From assembly GCA_900016865.1 (NCBI GenBank), contig FIZI01000039.1:1-49201 (forward strand): a stretch of DNA of 49,201 bases, read 5' to 3'. This document shows positions 15,739-23,606 of this stretch, piece after piece. The position numbers were made by a program, and so were the translations under genes. Under the pieces are notes generated by a model. The model made no database searches and had not been told where the DNA came from. It was given only the letters and a program-made list of their open reading frames with translations. Positions within the stretch are counted from its first letter, which is position 1. Each line of letters starts with the position of its first letter. The DNA comes from an uncultured Clostridia bacterium. GTDB taxonomy: Bacteria; Bacillota; DTU014.

Positions 15739-16542
15739 TCATCCAACCCGATTGACTTGATTGACCAGTTTGTCCAGAGTCTCATCCTGGATCAGCACCA
15801 TCTTCTGTGCAGACTCGTAAGCTCTGAAACACTCGATCATATCGACCATTTCCTTAACGACGTTCACGTTCGACCCCTCGATCATCCCCTGCTTTACTGT
15901 CACTGTCTGCCCTATTTGGCCTATAAGGTCTACCCGCTGTGTTCCGACATACTCGAACAGCGAATCACCGACTCGACGCAATGCAGTGCGGTCCTCAAAA
16001 TCGGCCAGCCACAAGTCATCGATGTACTCATCTTCAACTACAGGTGCGTCTCCTCGCTGGACTCCCGACCTCCGGCTGTAGACCTTTCCGTCCTCTGTCA
16101 CAAGCAAGGTACCCGAACCTACCCTTAGCGGACCTCTCGTTCCCATCAGGTAGCCACCGGAATCTGTCATGATGTAGCCGCCCGCTCCCAGGACGAAACT
16201 ACCGTTTCTCGTGTAGCGGAGCTCGCCGTCTTGCAAGACTACAAAAAATCCGTCGCCGTCCAAGGCGAGATCGAGCGGGTCACCAGTCTCTGTGACCGTC
16301 CCATGCGAGAAGTCTACGTAAGACTCGTAAGTCCTGACTCCTCGACTCAAAGGGCCTACTCTGCTGGAGCGAGGGTCTCTCTGGCTGAGGTTCATGAGCA
16401 GCACCTCATCAAACTGGGTGTTGAGTGCTCCGGAACGCTTGTACCCGTTGGTAGAGACGTTTGCGAGGTTGTTTGCGATAAGGTCTTGCTGCAGTATCCG
16501 CGCTGTCATTCCGGTCGCAGAAGCATAGAGACCTCTCAGCAC
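15739..16542 (-). CDS. flgF: Flagellar rod protein FlgF (FlhO-like)
   Basis: FlgF is a minor proximal-rod subunit. I start it at the GTG at 16542: the strong site GGGAGGTGAT lies about 10 bases upstream, and the protein then begins VLRGLYASATGM, the normal FlgF/FlhO start; the ATG at 16551 lies only 2 bases after GGAGG. The 267-residue product has the signature [20 protein letters not shown] and the C-terminal helix KEMVDMIECFRAYESAQK, closer to FlgF than FlgG. It is the first gene of the visible flagellar operon. Confidence 0.92.
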   Translation of the reverse strand: MLRGLYASATGMTARILQQDLIANNLANVSTNGYKRSGALNTQFDEVLLMNLSQRDPRSSRVGPLSRGVRTYESYVDFSHGTVTETGDPLDLALDGDGFFVVLQDGELRYTRNGSFVLGAGGYIMTDSGGYLMGTRGPLRVGSGTLLVTEDGKVYSRRSGVQRGDAPVVEDEYIDDLWLADFEDRTALRRVGDSLFEYVGTQRVDLIGQIGQTVTVKQGMIEGSNVNVVKEMVDMIECFRAYESAQKMVLIQDETLDKLVNQVNRVG

Positions 16543-16583
16543 TTCGGACATCACCTCCCTGCATCGACTTGAGCAGCTCGACT

Positions 16584-16716
16584 GTGCCAAAAAAGGCACG
16601 CCTAATCTGCAGTCAGAGGTAATGCAACATCCGTGCCAAGAGGTCTCACAAAAGCCTTTGACGAGAACGGTTTGCCGCTATGGTTGTCGATGAAGCTCGC
16701 CGGTCCGGTTTGCCGG
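16584..16716 (-). promoter_or_regulatory. Repeat-rich leader upstream of flgF
   Basis: The region before flgF holds a perfect inverted repeat GTGCC-A6-GGCAC (16584-16599) and two copies of CGGTTTGCCG (16668-16677 and 16706-16715), each itself an inverted repeat CGG-N4-CCG, 38 bases apart. The second copy extends to CCGGTTTGCCGG. This is the most likely place for control of the whole flagellar/chemotaxis operon. I found no clear sigma-28 or sigma-A hexamers. Confidence 0.4.
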
Positions 16717-16771
16717 TTCGGGGCCACTCATCTGGAACAACACGGTCGCGGCCTTAATCCTACGGCTGCAC

Positions 16772-17818
16772 TCATACAGATGGCCACCGCAAGTCGCCTT
16801 GAGCAATCACTTGCCCTGAGCCCTGCACTATCTCGCCAATGACGTACGCATCTACTTTCGAGTCCTTTATGTGAGAGATGACGTGATCAACGTTCTCTCT
16901 GTCACAGACTATAGCCAAGCCTACGCCTAGGTTAAAGGTCCTGAGCATCTCTGAGTCAGCGATATCGCCAGCAGCCTTGATCGCGCTGAAGACCGGCTGG
17001 ACCTCGTAAGCCGAAAGGTCTATGACAGCGTCTACTCCCGTTTTGAGAATCCGATTTAGGTTCTCAAGAATCCCTCCGCCTGTAATGTGTGCCATGCCCT
17101 TGATCACACCTGTGCCAAACAGGCCTCGGACAGTGTTGTAATAACACCTGTGGGGTTCGAGCACGAGGTCTATGAACGATCTTCCCTCGATCTCGGTTTC
17201 CGCCAAGCCAGGATCCTTCTCCAGGAGCTTGCGGACCAGGCTGTACCCGTTGGTATGAAGCCCGCTCGATTCAACACCTATCACGACATCACCAGGTGCA
17301 ATCGTCGAGCCGTCAATGATGTCCTTTCTGTCGACTATCCCAACTATGCTTGAGGTGAGGATGTACGTGCCTGCCGGTATGACGCCCGGTTGTTCGGATA
17401 TCTCGCCGCCTGTCAATGTGCAGCCCTGCTGCTTGCATGCTTGCGCCATTGCGGAGATCATGCGCTGGACCTTGTCCTTCTCGAGCTTCCCGCATATGAT
17501 GGCGTCCTGCACTGCAAGCGGCCGTGCACCCATGACGATACAGTCATTGATCAGGTGGTTGATCATGTCATAACAGATCGACTCGTACCTGTCGTACTGG
17601 AAGGCGAGGATTTGCTTTGATCCAGGCTCCTCGGTCTTTAGAACGAGTACGGGTGATTCATACTCTGGAAACGAGAAGTCGTAAAGAGACCCAAATGCGC
17701 CGATTGCATTGAGGACCCTCGGGTCGTCACTGGCCAATATGGTCTTGAGCTCAGATTTTGTCTGGTTGGCCAAGTCGATATCGACGCCGGCGCTCTTGTA
17801 AGTAAGCTTATCAGACAC
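16772..17818 (-). CDS. purM: Phosphoribosylformylglycinamidine cyclo-ligase (AIR synthetase)
   Basis: PurM closes the imidazole ring of aminoimidazole ribotide in de novo purine synthesis, using ATP. The 348-residue protein has the PurM start YKSAGVDIDLANQTKSELK, the metal/nucleotide segments INDCIVMGARPLAVQDAI and TLTGGEISEQPG, then ESSGLHTNGYSLVRKLL and the MAHITGGGILENL motif. Length is normal. The start is a GTG with AAAGGG upstream. It is alone: no other pur gene is in the window, and it has its own promoter. Confidence 0.96.
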   Translation of the reverse strand: MSDKLTYKSAGVDIDLANQTKSELKTILASDDPRVLNAIGAFGSLYDFSFPEYESPVLVLKTEEPGSKQILAFQYDRYESICYDMINHLINDCIVMGARPLAVQDAIICGKLEKDKVQRMISAMAQACKQQGCTLTGGEISEQPGVIPAGTYILTSSIVGIVDRKDIIDGSTIAPGDVVIGVESSGLHTNGYSLVRKLLEKDPGLAETEIEGRSFIDLVLEPHRCYYNTVRGLFGTGVIKGMAHITGGGILENLNRILKTGVDAVIDLSAYEVQPVFSAIKAAGDIADSEMLRTFNLGVGLAIVCDRENVDHVISHIKDSKVDAYVIGEIVQGSGQVIAQGDLRWPSV

Positions 17819-17860
17819 AGCAATTCAGCCCTTTCACTGATCCGGTTTCTACTGACTCTG

Positions 17861-17869
17861 ATTATAGCA
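17861..17869 (-). promoter_or_regulatory. Extended -10 promoter for purM
   Basis: On the minus strand TGCTATAAT gives a perfect -10 hexamer with the TGn extension, about 43 bases before the purM GTG. No good -35 is present, which is usual for extended -10 promoters. Confidence 0.6.
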
Positions 17870-18013
17870 TGAGAATGGGCAGTAGTCCCACTCAGAATCG
17901 GCATTAGACGCGCGTATATATGTTTCGCTCAAGAACCGTAGAAACTGTGTGCGTATAACCCCTGGAGTTGGCTCCCATAACACCTCGTGTAGCAGGAGAA
18001 ATGCTGTGGGAAT

Positions 18014-18871
18014 TCACTCCAACAAAAACCCGGCAAGTATGCCCCTGACGAAGTACTTCTGAAGGCTGAAAAAGACGAGTAGAGGAACAGCGACTGAGAT
18101 AAACCCGGCCGAACACAACAGATGCCAGCTCGGGCCCTGAAATACGGCTAAACCAGGCAGACGCGTCGAGACAGCGGAAACGTCGGACGCATCTCCAAGG
18201 TATGTCAAAACCACTAGCAGGTCATTCCAAACCCAGAGAAATTGAAAGATAACCAGCGAAGCTAGGGCGGGCACAGACAGTGGCAGTGCGACTCTGAAAA
18301 ACGCTGTGCTGGGAGACGCACCGTCTATGTACGAAGATTCGAAAACATCCTTTGGCAGAGCCCCAAAAAAGCGGCTCAGCATAAACACAGCAAACGGCAG
18401 CCCGTAGCCCATACGAGCCAACCACAGTCCAAGAAACGTCCCCGACAGGCCTAGGCGGTTGTATGCCCGCAGAACAGGGGCAAAGGTCATCAGCAGCGGG
18501 GTACCTGCCAGGCAAACGGTCATTGCATAGGATACGGTCTTGGCCCTAGACTCCAAGTGTGCGAGCCCAAAGGCGGCAAGCGCGGCTATCACAACAGGGA
18601 GGATAGTACCAATCGAGGAGATGATAAAGCTGTTGCGAAACCCAATGCCACTCCCCTGCGTTGAAATCACTTGCCGGTAGTCTCGAAGAGTGTGCTGTGT
18701 GATCTTGAGGGGGCTGTTCAGCACTGTCCACCAACCGGTTGCTATGACCTCCTTCTCCGGTCGCACGGAGGCTGTGAGCAGCGCTATAGTTGGAATCACC
18801 CACACCAGCATCGCCACGATTACAAAAGCATTGAGGACGGCGCCCGCCACTGGTCCTCGATTAGGCTTCAT
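18014..18871 (-). CDS. Carbohydrate ABC transporter permease (MalG type), orphan
   Basis: This is an inner-membrane permease of the CUT1 sugar-uptake class. The 285-residue protein has about six membrane helices and the EAA loop (YIDGASPSTAFFRVALPLSV), which contacts the ATPase. It resembles MalG-type second permeases. No MalF-type partner, binding protein or ATPase is present on either side, so it must work with subunits encoded elsewhere or be a remnant; the reading frame itself is intact. It lies downstream of a sugar-acid gene cluster but is separated from it by a terminator-like hairpin. Confidence 0.85.
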   Translation of the reverse strand: MKPNRGPVAGAVLNAFVIVAMLVWVIPTIALLTASVRPEKEVIATGWWTVLNSPLKITQHTLRDYRQVISTQGSGIGFRNSFIISSIGTILPVVIAALAAFGLAHLESRAKTVSYAMTVCLAGTPLLMTFAPVLRAYNRLGLSGTFLGLWLARMGYGLPFAVFMLSRFFGALPKDVFESSYIDGASPSTAFFRVALPLSVPALASLVIFQFLWVWNDLLVVLTYLGDASDVSAVSTRLPGLAVFQGPSWHLLCSAGFISVAVPLLVFFSLQKYFVRGILAGFLLE

Positions 18872-18924
18872 CCTCCAGCGATCCTCCCTGACTACTCGCT
18901 TGACATTGCTTACTATGACAAAGA

Positions 18925-18957
18925 TTTGGGCGGGCCCTGCAAGTGGGGCCGCCCAAA
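18925..18957 (-). terminator. Hairpin after the thioredoxin-reductase-like gene
   Basis: TTTGGGCGG-CCC and GGG-C-CCGCCCAAA form a 12-pair stem with one bulge, 30 bases after the gene's stop, followed on the minus strand by the weak U-tract TCTTTG. It probably ends the cluster that begins at the aldolase gene. Confidence 0.65.
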
Positions 18958-18986
18958 GACTGTAAGCAAGAGGTGATAAATGCTGG

Positions 18987-19892
18987 TCAGCTCTCCAGAG
19001 TTGAGAGGTACTTCACAGCCGACAAGGCTGCAATCTGGCCTTCTCCCACGGCTTTTGCGATTTGCAAGGGAGCACCGGTGCAGTCACCTGCAGCAAACGC
19101 TCCCCGAACACTCGTAGACATATCTCTGGCAACTACAATCGCACCGTCCTCAGTCTCGAGCCCAGGAAGAAGGGTCTCTACCGGGACCGCAGGCCTCAAG
19201 ACGAACACCCCATCTACTCCTACGGTCAGTTCCTCTTTGCCTTTGCGTCCGTACATCAGACCGCTGACATGGCCCTCTCCCTCAATGGCAAGCGGCTTTC
19301 CTGCCAGCATTGACAGAGCCGCTGACTTGGCTGTCAACTGCTCTGCTCTGTCTGAGTCGATCTTGTACTGAGGCAGGTAATAGACCGTCCTGGCGATTTC
19401 GCAGAGATACTCGACTTCCTCCTCGGCCTGAGGCGTATAGCCTATGACAGCGACGTCTTTGCCCTTGTAGAGCGGACCATCGCATGTGGCGCAATAGCTG
19501 ACTCCCTTGCCCAAGAGATGCGCTTCTCCATCTATATCCGCCTTTTGGGGAACGCCAATGGCAAGCACCAGGCTCCGCGACCGGTAATACCCCTTGTCCG
19601 TCAACAGGTCAAACGAGGCGTCACCAGGCAATATGTTCGTCACGCTCTCGATGTTGATATTGATATCGAACTTCCGCGCATGCGCAACAAACGCCTTGTA
19701 CATGTCCGGGCCGGAAATATCCATCATCCCCAGGTAATTGTCAACCTTGGGTGCCTTGCTAAGGCTGTAGCTCATATCGCTCTTCGCTAGCACCAAGACA
19801 TCTTTCCTACGAATCGCCGCGTTAATCGCCGCTGAAAGCCCGGCAGGGCCTGCCCCAACAACCGCGATATCATAGACTCTGTCGCTACTCAT
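18987..19892 (-). CDS. Thioredoxin-reductase-like flavoprotein lacking the NADPH motif
   Basis: The 301-residue protein has the two-domain thioredoxin reductase fold: FAD motif GAGPAG (13-18), redox-active C134-A-T-C137 (SYCATCDGP) and C-terminal FAD motif AAGDCTGAPLQIAKAVGEGQ. Where NADPH-dependent enzymes have GGGxSA it reads VIGYTPQAEEEVEYL (149-163), and the HRRxxxR phosphate-binding motif is replaced by YYLPQYKIDSD. This pattern is known in the pyridine-nucleotide-independent, ferredoxin-linked thioredoxin reductases (FFTR) of clostridia. I infer ferredoxin as the likely electron donor; no thioredoxin gene is adjacent. The ATG has GGAGGT 4 bases upstream. It is probably co-transcribed with the sugar genes upstream. 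Confidence 0.85.
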   Translation of the reverse strand: MSSDRVYDIAVVGAGPAGLSAAINAAIRRKDVLVLAKSDMSYSLSKAPKVDNYLGMMDISGPDMYKAFVAHARKFDININIESVTNILPGDASFDLLTDKGYYRSRSLVLAIGVPQKADIDGEAHLLGKGVSYCATCDGPLYKGKDVAVIGYTPQAEEEVEYLCEIARTVYYLPQYKIDSDRAEQLTAKSAALSMLAGKPLAIEGEGHVSGLMYGRKGKEELTVGVDGVFVLRPAVPVETLLPGLETEDGAIVVARDMSTSVRGAFAAGDCTGAPLQIAKAVGEGQIAALSAVKYLSTLES

Positions 19893-19928
19893 ACATACCT
19901 CCGGGATACCTCAACAAGCAAGCTATGC

Positions 19929-20756
19929 CTATTGATAAGCTACTCCTATCTCATCCAGTATGCCCTTGAGAGCGCGAGCTGCCGTTGCAAAGAGCTCAGG
20001 GCTAGTCCTGCCGTAGGACTTCTCTGCAACGCTCAAGTGCGGCTCGAGCGATAGGAACCCGGAGAAGCCTGAAGCGATAAGCTCAGTGAGAATACGCTTG
20101 ACATCGCCGTCGCCCTGTCCTGCAGGTACGACACGGCCATCGCTCATGACTGCGTCTTTGATGTGGCAGTAGCGCACAAATCCTTTTAGTTTGGCAAACG
20201 CGTCCTCATAGGGCCTCTCGCCGCACTGAACGAAGTTGGCAGGATCAAACAGTGCGCAAACGCCATCCATCATGAGCTCGTGCATTATGTCTGCGCAGCG
20301 GTCTCCCGTGTCCCCGTAAATCCCCTTTTCGTTTTCGTGCGCAAGAATGACGCCTCGTTGCTTGGCTATATCTCTCATGATCTTGAGCTTGCCCATCACG
20401 TCATTCCTGTACCTCGCAGGGTCTTCTCCCTCGGGCATGTAGAAAGAGAAAATCCTGATGTACTTCGCTCCCAACTCATTGGCGATATCCACACAACGGA
20501 GGAAATCCTGAAGGTGAGTGTGGAAATCATCGTTTATCCCTATCTTACCAATAGGCGATCCTATAGCCGAAATCCCAAAGCCCCTCTCGGATATTGCGGA
20601 CTTGATCCGTGACACTTCCTCGTCTGTGAGGTCCTTGACATTCTTGCCCCATACGCCCCTGAGCTCGATATGCTTAATACCCTCAGACTCAAGGACGTCC
20701 ATTTGCTCGTTCAAATCCTGCGATACTTCGTCACCGAAAGCGCTGAGTGTGACCAT
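19929..20756 (-). CDS. Sugar phosphate isomerase/epimerase, TIM-barrel (IolE/AP-endonuclease-2 fold)
   Basis: The 275-residue protein is a xylose-isomerase-like TIM barrel. Metal-ligand segments are visible: LAHENEKGIYGD, ALFDPANFVQCGE, YCHIKDAVMSDGRVVPAGQG and FLSLEPHL, matching the Glu/Asp/His/Glu site of the family. Members epimerise or isomerise keto-sugars, inosose or hydroxypyruvate; the substrate cannot be read from sequence. The ATG has GGAGGG 6 bases upstream and the gene follows the dehydrogenase gene by 11 bases, so the two likely act in one pathway. Confidence 0.88.
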   Translation of the reverse strand: MVTLSAFGDEVSQDLNEQMDVLESEGIKHIELRGVWGKNVKDLTDEEVSRIKSAISERGFGISAIGSPIGKIGINDDFHTHLQDFLRCVDIANELGAKYIRIFSFYMPEGEDPARYRNDVMGKLKIMRDIAKQRGVILAHENEKGIYGDTGDRCADIMHELMMDGVCALFDPANFVQCGERPYEDAFAKLKGFVRYCHIKDAVMSDGRVVPAGQGDGDVKRILTELIASGFSGFLSLEPHLSVAEKSYGRTSPELFATAARALKGILDEIGVAYQ

Positions 20757-20767
20757 CCCTATCCCTC

Positions 20768-21847
20768 CTAGAACCTAGTCCCAACGAACGTAGTCTCAGG
20801 ATCCAACGGAAGCTTGACCGGCTGGCCGGTCCTGCTTGACTCATAAACTGCAAGGATGATCTCTACCGGCTTGCGGGCTTCAACAGGAGTTATGAGCGGG
20901 CTCGTCCCTGCGTTGATAGCATCAAGGAAGTCTCTATACTGCCTGGTGTGCAGGTCTCTATTGATAGAAGCAGGGTCTGAAGAACCGCCAGATCCGTCCT
21001 GGGTGCTCACAGCCTGCTCAATCTCGGTGTCTCTGTTGACGAACTTCCACACCTTGATCCGGCTCTCCACGATCGAGACTGTACCGAACTCACCCATCAC
21101 ATGCAGCTCTTGTTTGAGCCCCGGGTTCGCTGCAGTCGTGCCCTCCAGTGACCCTATCGTGCCGTCCTTAAACCTGATAGTAGCAACAGCCGTGTCTTCG
21201 ACGACTATGTCGTGCCACACATTGGCGCAGTTGCCGTAGAGGCTCTCAACGTCGCCTACCATCCACTGCATCAAGTCAACATAGTGGACGGATTGGTTCA
21301 TCAAGGCTCCGCCACCGTCCAACTCCCACGTCGCTCGCCAGTCGCCGCTCTTGTAGTACTCGTGGCTTCTATACCACTTGGTGTACGAGTCGATCAAAGC
21401 TATCTTGCCAAACCATCCTTCGTCAATGGCCTTCTTGAGCCTCTGCACGTCTTCGGAAAAACGGTGCTGGGAAATGACAGTGGCATACTTGCCGGTTCTC
21501 TTCCAGGTCTCGATGAACTTGTCGCAGGCTTTGAGAGTTACATCCATCGGCTTCTCTACTATCACGTGCTTGCCTGCTTCCATGCAGTCGCAGGCCATGT
21601 CTGCGTGCATTCCGCTAGGCGTGCATATCGACACTATGTCGATGTCGTCGCGCTCAAGCATCTTGCGGTAGTCAGTATAGATATCAGGATTTGCTCCATA
21701 TGACCTGTTCAGAGCTGCATCCCTGGCCTTCTCTTCTACTACGTCGGCGATTGCTACAAGCTCTGCGTCCTCGAGCGCGTTTATCGCTCTTGCATGGACC
21801 TGATAGATGACTCCGCAACCGATGATGCCAAACCTGTACTTCTTCAC
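20768..21847 (-). CDS. Gfo/Idh/MocA family NAD(P)-dependent oxidoreductase
   Basis: The 359-residue protein has an N-terminal Rossmann domain (GIIGCGVIYQVHARAI, residues 7-22) and the family motif VEKPMDVTLKAC with the conserved EKP lysine. The C-terminal alpha/beta domain contains GGGALMNQSVHYVDLMQWMV with the catalytic-site His. Members oxidise or reduce cyclitols, sugars and sugar acids. The GTG start has GGAGGT 7 bases upstream. It is between an aldolase gene and an isomerase/epimerase gene, suggesting a catabolic route that ends in a 2-keto-3-deoxy acid. Confidence 0.93.
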   Translation of the reverse strand: MKKYRFGIIGCGVIYQVHARAINALEDAELVAIADVVEEKARDAALNRSYGANPDIYTDYRKMLERDDIDIVSICTPSGMHADMACDCMEAGKHVIVEKPMDVTLKACDKFIETWKRTGKYATVISQHRFSEDVQRLKKAIDEGWFGKIALIDSYTKWYRSHEYYKSGDWRATWELDGGGALMNQSVHYVDLMQWMVGDVESLYGNCANVWHDIVVEDTAVATIRFKDGTIGSLEGTTAANPGLKQELHVMGEFGTVSIVESRIKVWKFVNRDTEIEQAVSTQDGSGGSSDPASINRDLHTRQYRDFLDAINAGTSPLITPVEARKPVEIILAVYESSRTGQPVKLPLDPETTFVGTRF

Positions 21848-21878
21848 TACTCATACCTCCAATTAACAATAACACTAG

Positions 21879-22547
21879 CTACTTCGACTCTCGGGCGGCT
21901 CTTATGGCGGAGATGAACCGCTCGGCCGTCTCTGTGACCACGTCAAATCTGCCTTGAGCCACTGCCTTCCGGTCTACCAAGGCCCCTCCTGCGCCTACGA
22001 ATACTGCTCCGGCCTTGATAAACTCGGGCGCCGTTTCAACTGTGACGCCACCAGTCGGCGTCAAGCGCACTTGAGGCAACGGGCCAAGCACATCCTTAAA
22101 GAACGAAGGCCCCAGCCTGGTAGCTGGAAAAACCTTGACTACGTCAGCCCCGGCCTCCCATGCGGCGAGTATCTCTGTTGGGGTAAACGCGCCAGGAATG
22201 ACTATTTTGTCATATCTCCTGCAGACTCTGATCACATCCAGGCTGAGTACAGGACCGACAACAAACTCTGCTCCGGCCAGCATCGCCATCCGGGCAGTCT
22301 CTGCATCCAAAACCGAACCTACTCCGACAAGCACTTCGTCGCCAAACCGCTCTGTTGTCTCTCGGATGACGTCGAGGGCGCCCGGTGTAGTCATTGTCAC
22401 CTCAATCGCCCTTATCCCGCCCTTTTTCAAAGCTTCGATGACACTCATCAGTTCGGCGGACGCGCTTGCTCTTATAACCGCTACTACACCTGTGTCGATC
22501 ATGAGCTGCAGTTGTTCTTCCTTGCGTCTAGCCAACTCAAGACTCAC
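21879..22547 (-). CDS. eda: Bifunctional KDPG/KHG aldolase
   Basis: The enzyme cleaves 2-keto-3-deoxy-6-phosphogluconate (and/or 4-hydroxy-2-oxoglutarate) to pyruvate and an aldehyde. The 222-residue TIM barrel has VVAVIRA at the start, the catalytic Glu49 (AIEVTM) and the Schiff-base Lys138 (ADVVKVFPA), with the phosphate-binding LTPTGGV loop. The annotated GTG overlaps its own GGAGGTG; a TTG at 22535 is an alternative start with better spacing. It heads the sugar-acid genes transcribed toward lower coordinates. Confidence 0.93.
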   Translation of the reverse strand: MSLELARRKEEQLQLMIDTGVVAVIRASASAELMSVIEALKKGGIRAIEVTMTTPGALDVIRETTERFGDEVLVGVGSVLDAETARMAMLAGAEFVVGPVLSLDVIRVCRRYDKIVIPGAFTPTEILAAWEAGADVVKVFPATRLGPSFFKDVLGPLPQVRLTPTGGVTVETAPEFIKAGAVFVGAGGALVDRKAVAQGRFDVVTETAERFISAIRAARESK

Positions 22548-22568
22548 CTCCGGCTGAAAATCGCATGG

Positions 22569-22910
22569 TTAGGACCTGCTCCGATCTTGAAGGATGAGGT
22601 AGCCGCCCAGTACAATCAACGCCACCGGCCAATAGGTGCGGACCACGCTGCCCAGCCTGGCCCAAAGATCGATGCCAAACAGGGTCTCTGAGAGGAAGGC
22701 GACGCCAAGCGCTGCTATCAACAGACCGACTGACACGTCCGAACTGCGGCGCCTGCCTCGAAACATAGTAGCCAGCCCGTAGGCAACGAGTACCAACGGC
22801 CACAGCCTGGCGAGCCCGATATTTCGAATCCCTACACCAGGGCCGATGTTCTCCAGAAGCAGTATGACACCAACCAAAATCACGAGACTCCCAATTACCG
22901 TCCTGTCCAT
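22569..22910 (-). CDS. Small membrane protein, LiaI/LiaF-like transmembrane region (DUF5668 type)
   Basis: The 113-residue protein has four predicted membrane helices in two pairs (about 4-24 with 33-50, and 58-77 with 90-107) separated by a short RGRRRSSD basic loop. The repeated pattern LWPLVLVAYGL / YWPVALIVLGGYLIL is typical of the LiaI-LiaF-like membrane region family, whose members occur in envelope-stress systems and alone. No DUF2154 sensor domain follows. Function unknown. The ATG has GGAGGT 7 bases upstream. It lies between queT and eda with short gaps, probably in one transcript. Confidence 0.75.
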   Translation of the reverse strand: MDRTVIGSLVILVGVILLLENIGPGVGIRNIGLARLWPLVLVAYGLATMFRGRRRSSDVSVGLLIAALGVAFLSETLFGIDLWARLGSVVRTYWPVALIVLGGYLILQDRSRS

Positions 22911-22925
22911 CGGCTTAACCTCCGA

Positions 22926-23390
22926 TCATTCTGACAGTCGAGGGAGAGACCTCAGGGCTTTGATCAAGGGTACACCTAGACCAAACACAACTACTGCTTG
23001 ACCAATCGAAATCCACGCCACCCAGGCGTAATACGGTATGCCTTCTGTTATTAAGCTCAGGTAAGCACTCACTAAGAGGCCGTTAAGTACAATGGGAGAA
23101 AGATAGGCAATAAACGAATGCCGAAACCGATAGGTAACTATAGAGGCCAGAAGTGTGACTAGGCTGCCACCGATTATGTCCCAGATCCCGTGTGGTCCTA
23201 TGATGTTCGCTACCAGGCAGCCGATAAATAGACCAGGGATCGCCTCGACATAGAGGATGGGCAACACGGTCAAGGCTTCTGCGATTCTAAACTGAATCAT
23301 CCCGTAGCTGATCCATGGAAACGCGGCGCACAGAGCAACATATATACCGGCGATTATTGCTGCCCGTGCAACGCGGCGCAGTTGAAACAC
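22926..23390 (-). CDS. queT: QueT-type transporter, queuosine precursor uptake
   Basis: QueT proteins are membrane components, probably energy-coupling-factor S subunits, linked to uptake of queuosine precursors. The GTG at 23390 has GGAGG 7 bases upstream and gives 154 residues with 5-6 helices; the open frame continues upstream into the leader but has no family similarity there. Motifs ISYGMIQFRIAEALTVLPIL and IPGLFIGCLVANIIG are characteristic. No ECF ATPase or T subunit is nearby. A leader of about 210 bases precedes it. Confidence 0.87.
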   Translation of the reverse strand: MFQLRRVARAAIIAGIYVALCAAFPWISYGMIQFRIAEALTVLPILYVEAIPGLFIGCLVANIIGPHGIWDIIGGSLVTLLASIVTYRFRHSFIAYLSPIVLNGLLVSAYLSLITEGIPYYAWVAWISIGQAVVVFGLGVPLIKALRSLPRLSE

Positions 23391-23606
23391 AGTGACTCCT
23401 CCAAAAACAAGGAATGTCCGGCTCAAACGCCAACCTAGTTCAGCCTCGACTACAAGTATATGCCGTGACCCTGCCTTTTTCAAGCCGGATATCGCTGCAG
23501 GAGGGGAGAACTGTGGTCTCCTCCGCTTGCCGTTCACTCCGCCGTCCAGGCTCCGTTCACTCTGAGAGAGGCAGCTCTCCGTCCTCCTGACTTCGAGCTG
23601 CCTCAA
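23391..23606 (-). promoter_or_regulatory. Unassigned structured leader of queT
   Basis: Between the spoVT terminator and queT, the minus strand holds a perfect 10-bp inverted repeat, GAGGCAGCTC with GAGCTGCCTC (23595-23604 and 23568-23577, 17-base loop). Two copies of AGTGAACGG follow, then a possible GGAGGAGA/TTCTCCCCTCC hairpin. I could not match it to the preQ1-I, preQ1-II or preQ1-III consensus, nor to a full cobalamin aptamer. A riboswitch-like role is inference only. Confidence 0.4.

Noticed and set aside
16600-16771. c-di-GMP-I riboswitch upstream of flgF
   Set aside because: The minus strand has GGCAAACC-like boxes, but the required GGGACGCAAAGCC partner and tetraloop receptor arrangement are not visible; kept only as a test in the findings.
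23391-23606. Cobalamin riboswitch before queT
   Set aside because: A B12-box-like AAGC...GGAGACC stretch is present, but the CCCGCAACUG core and other conserved boxes are absent.
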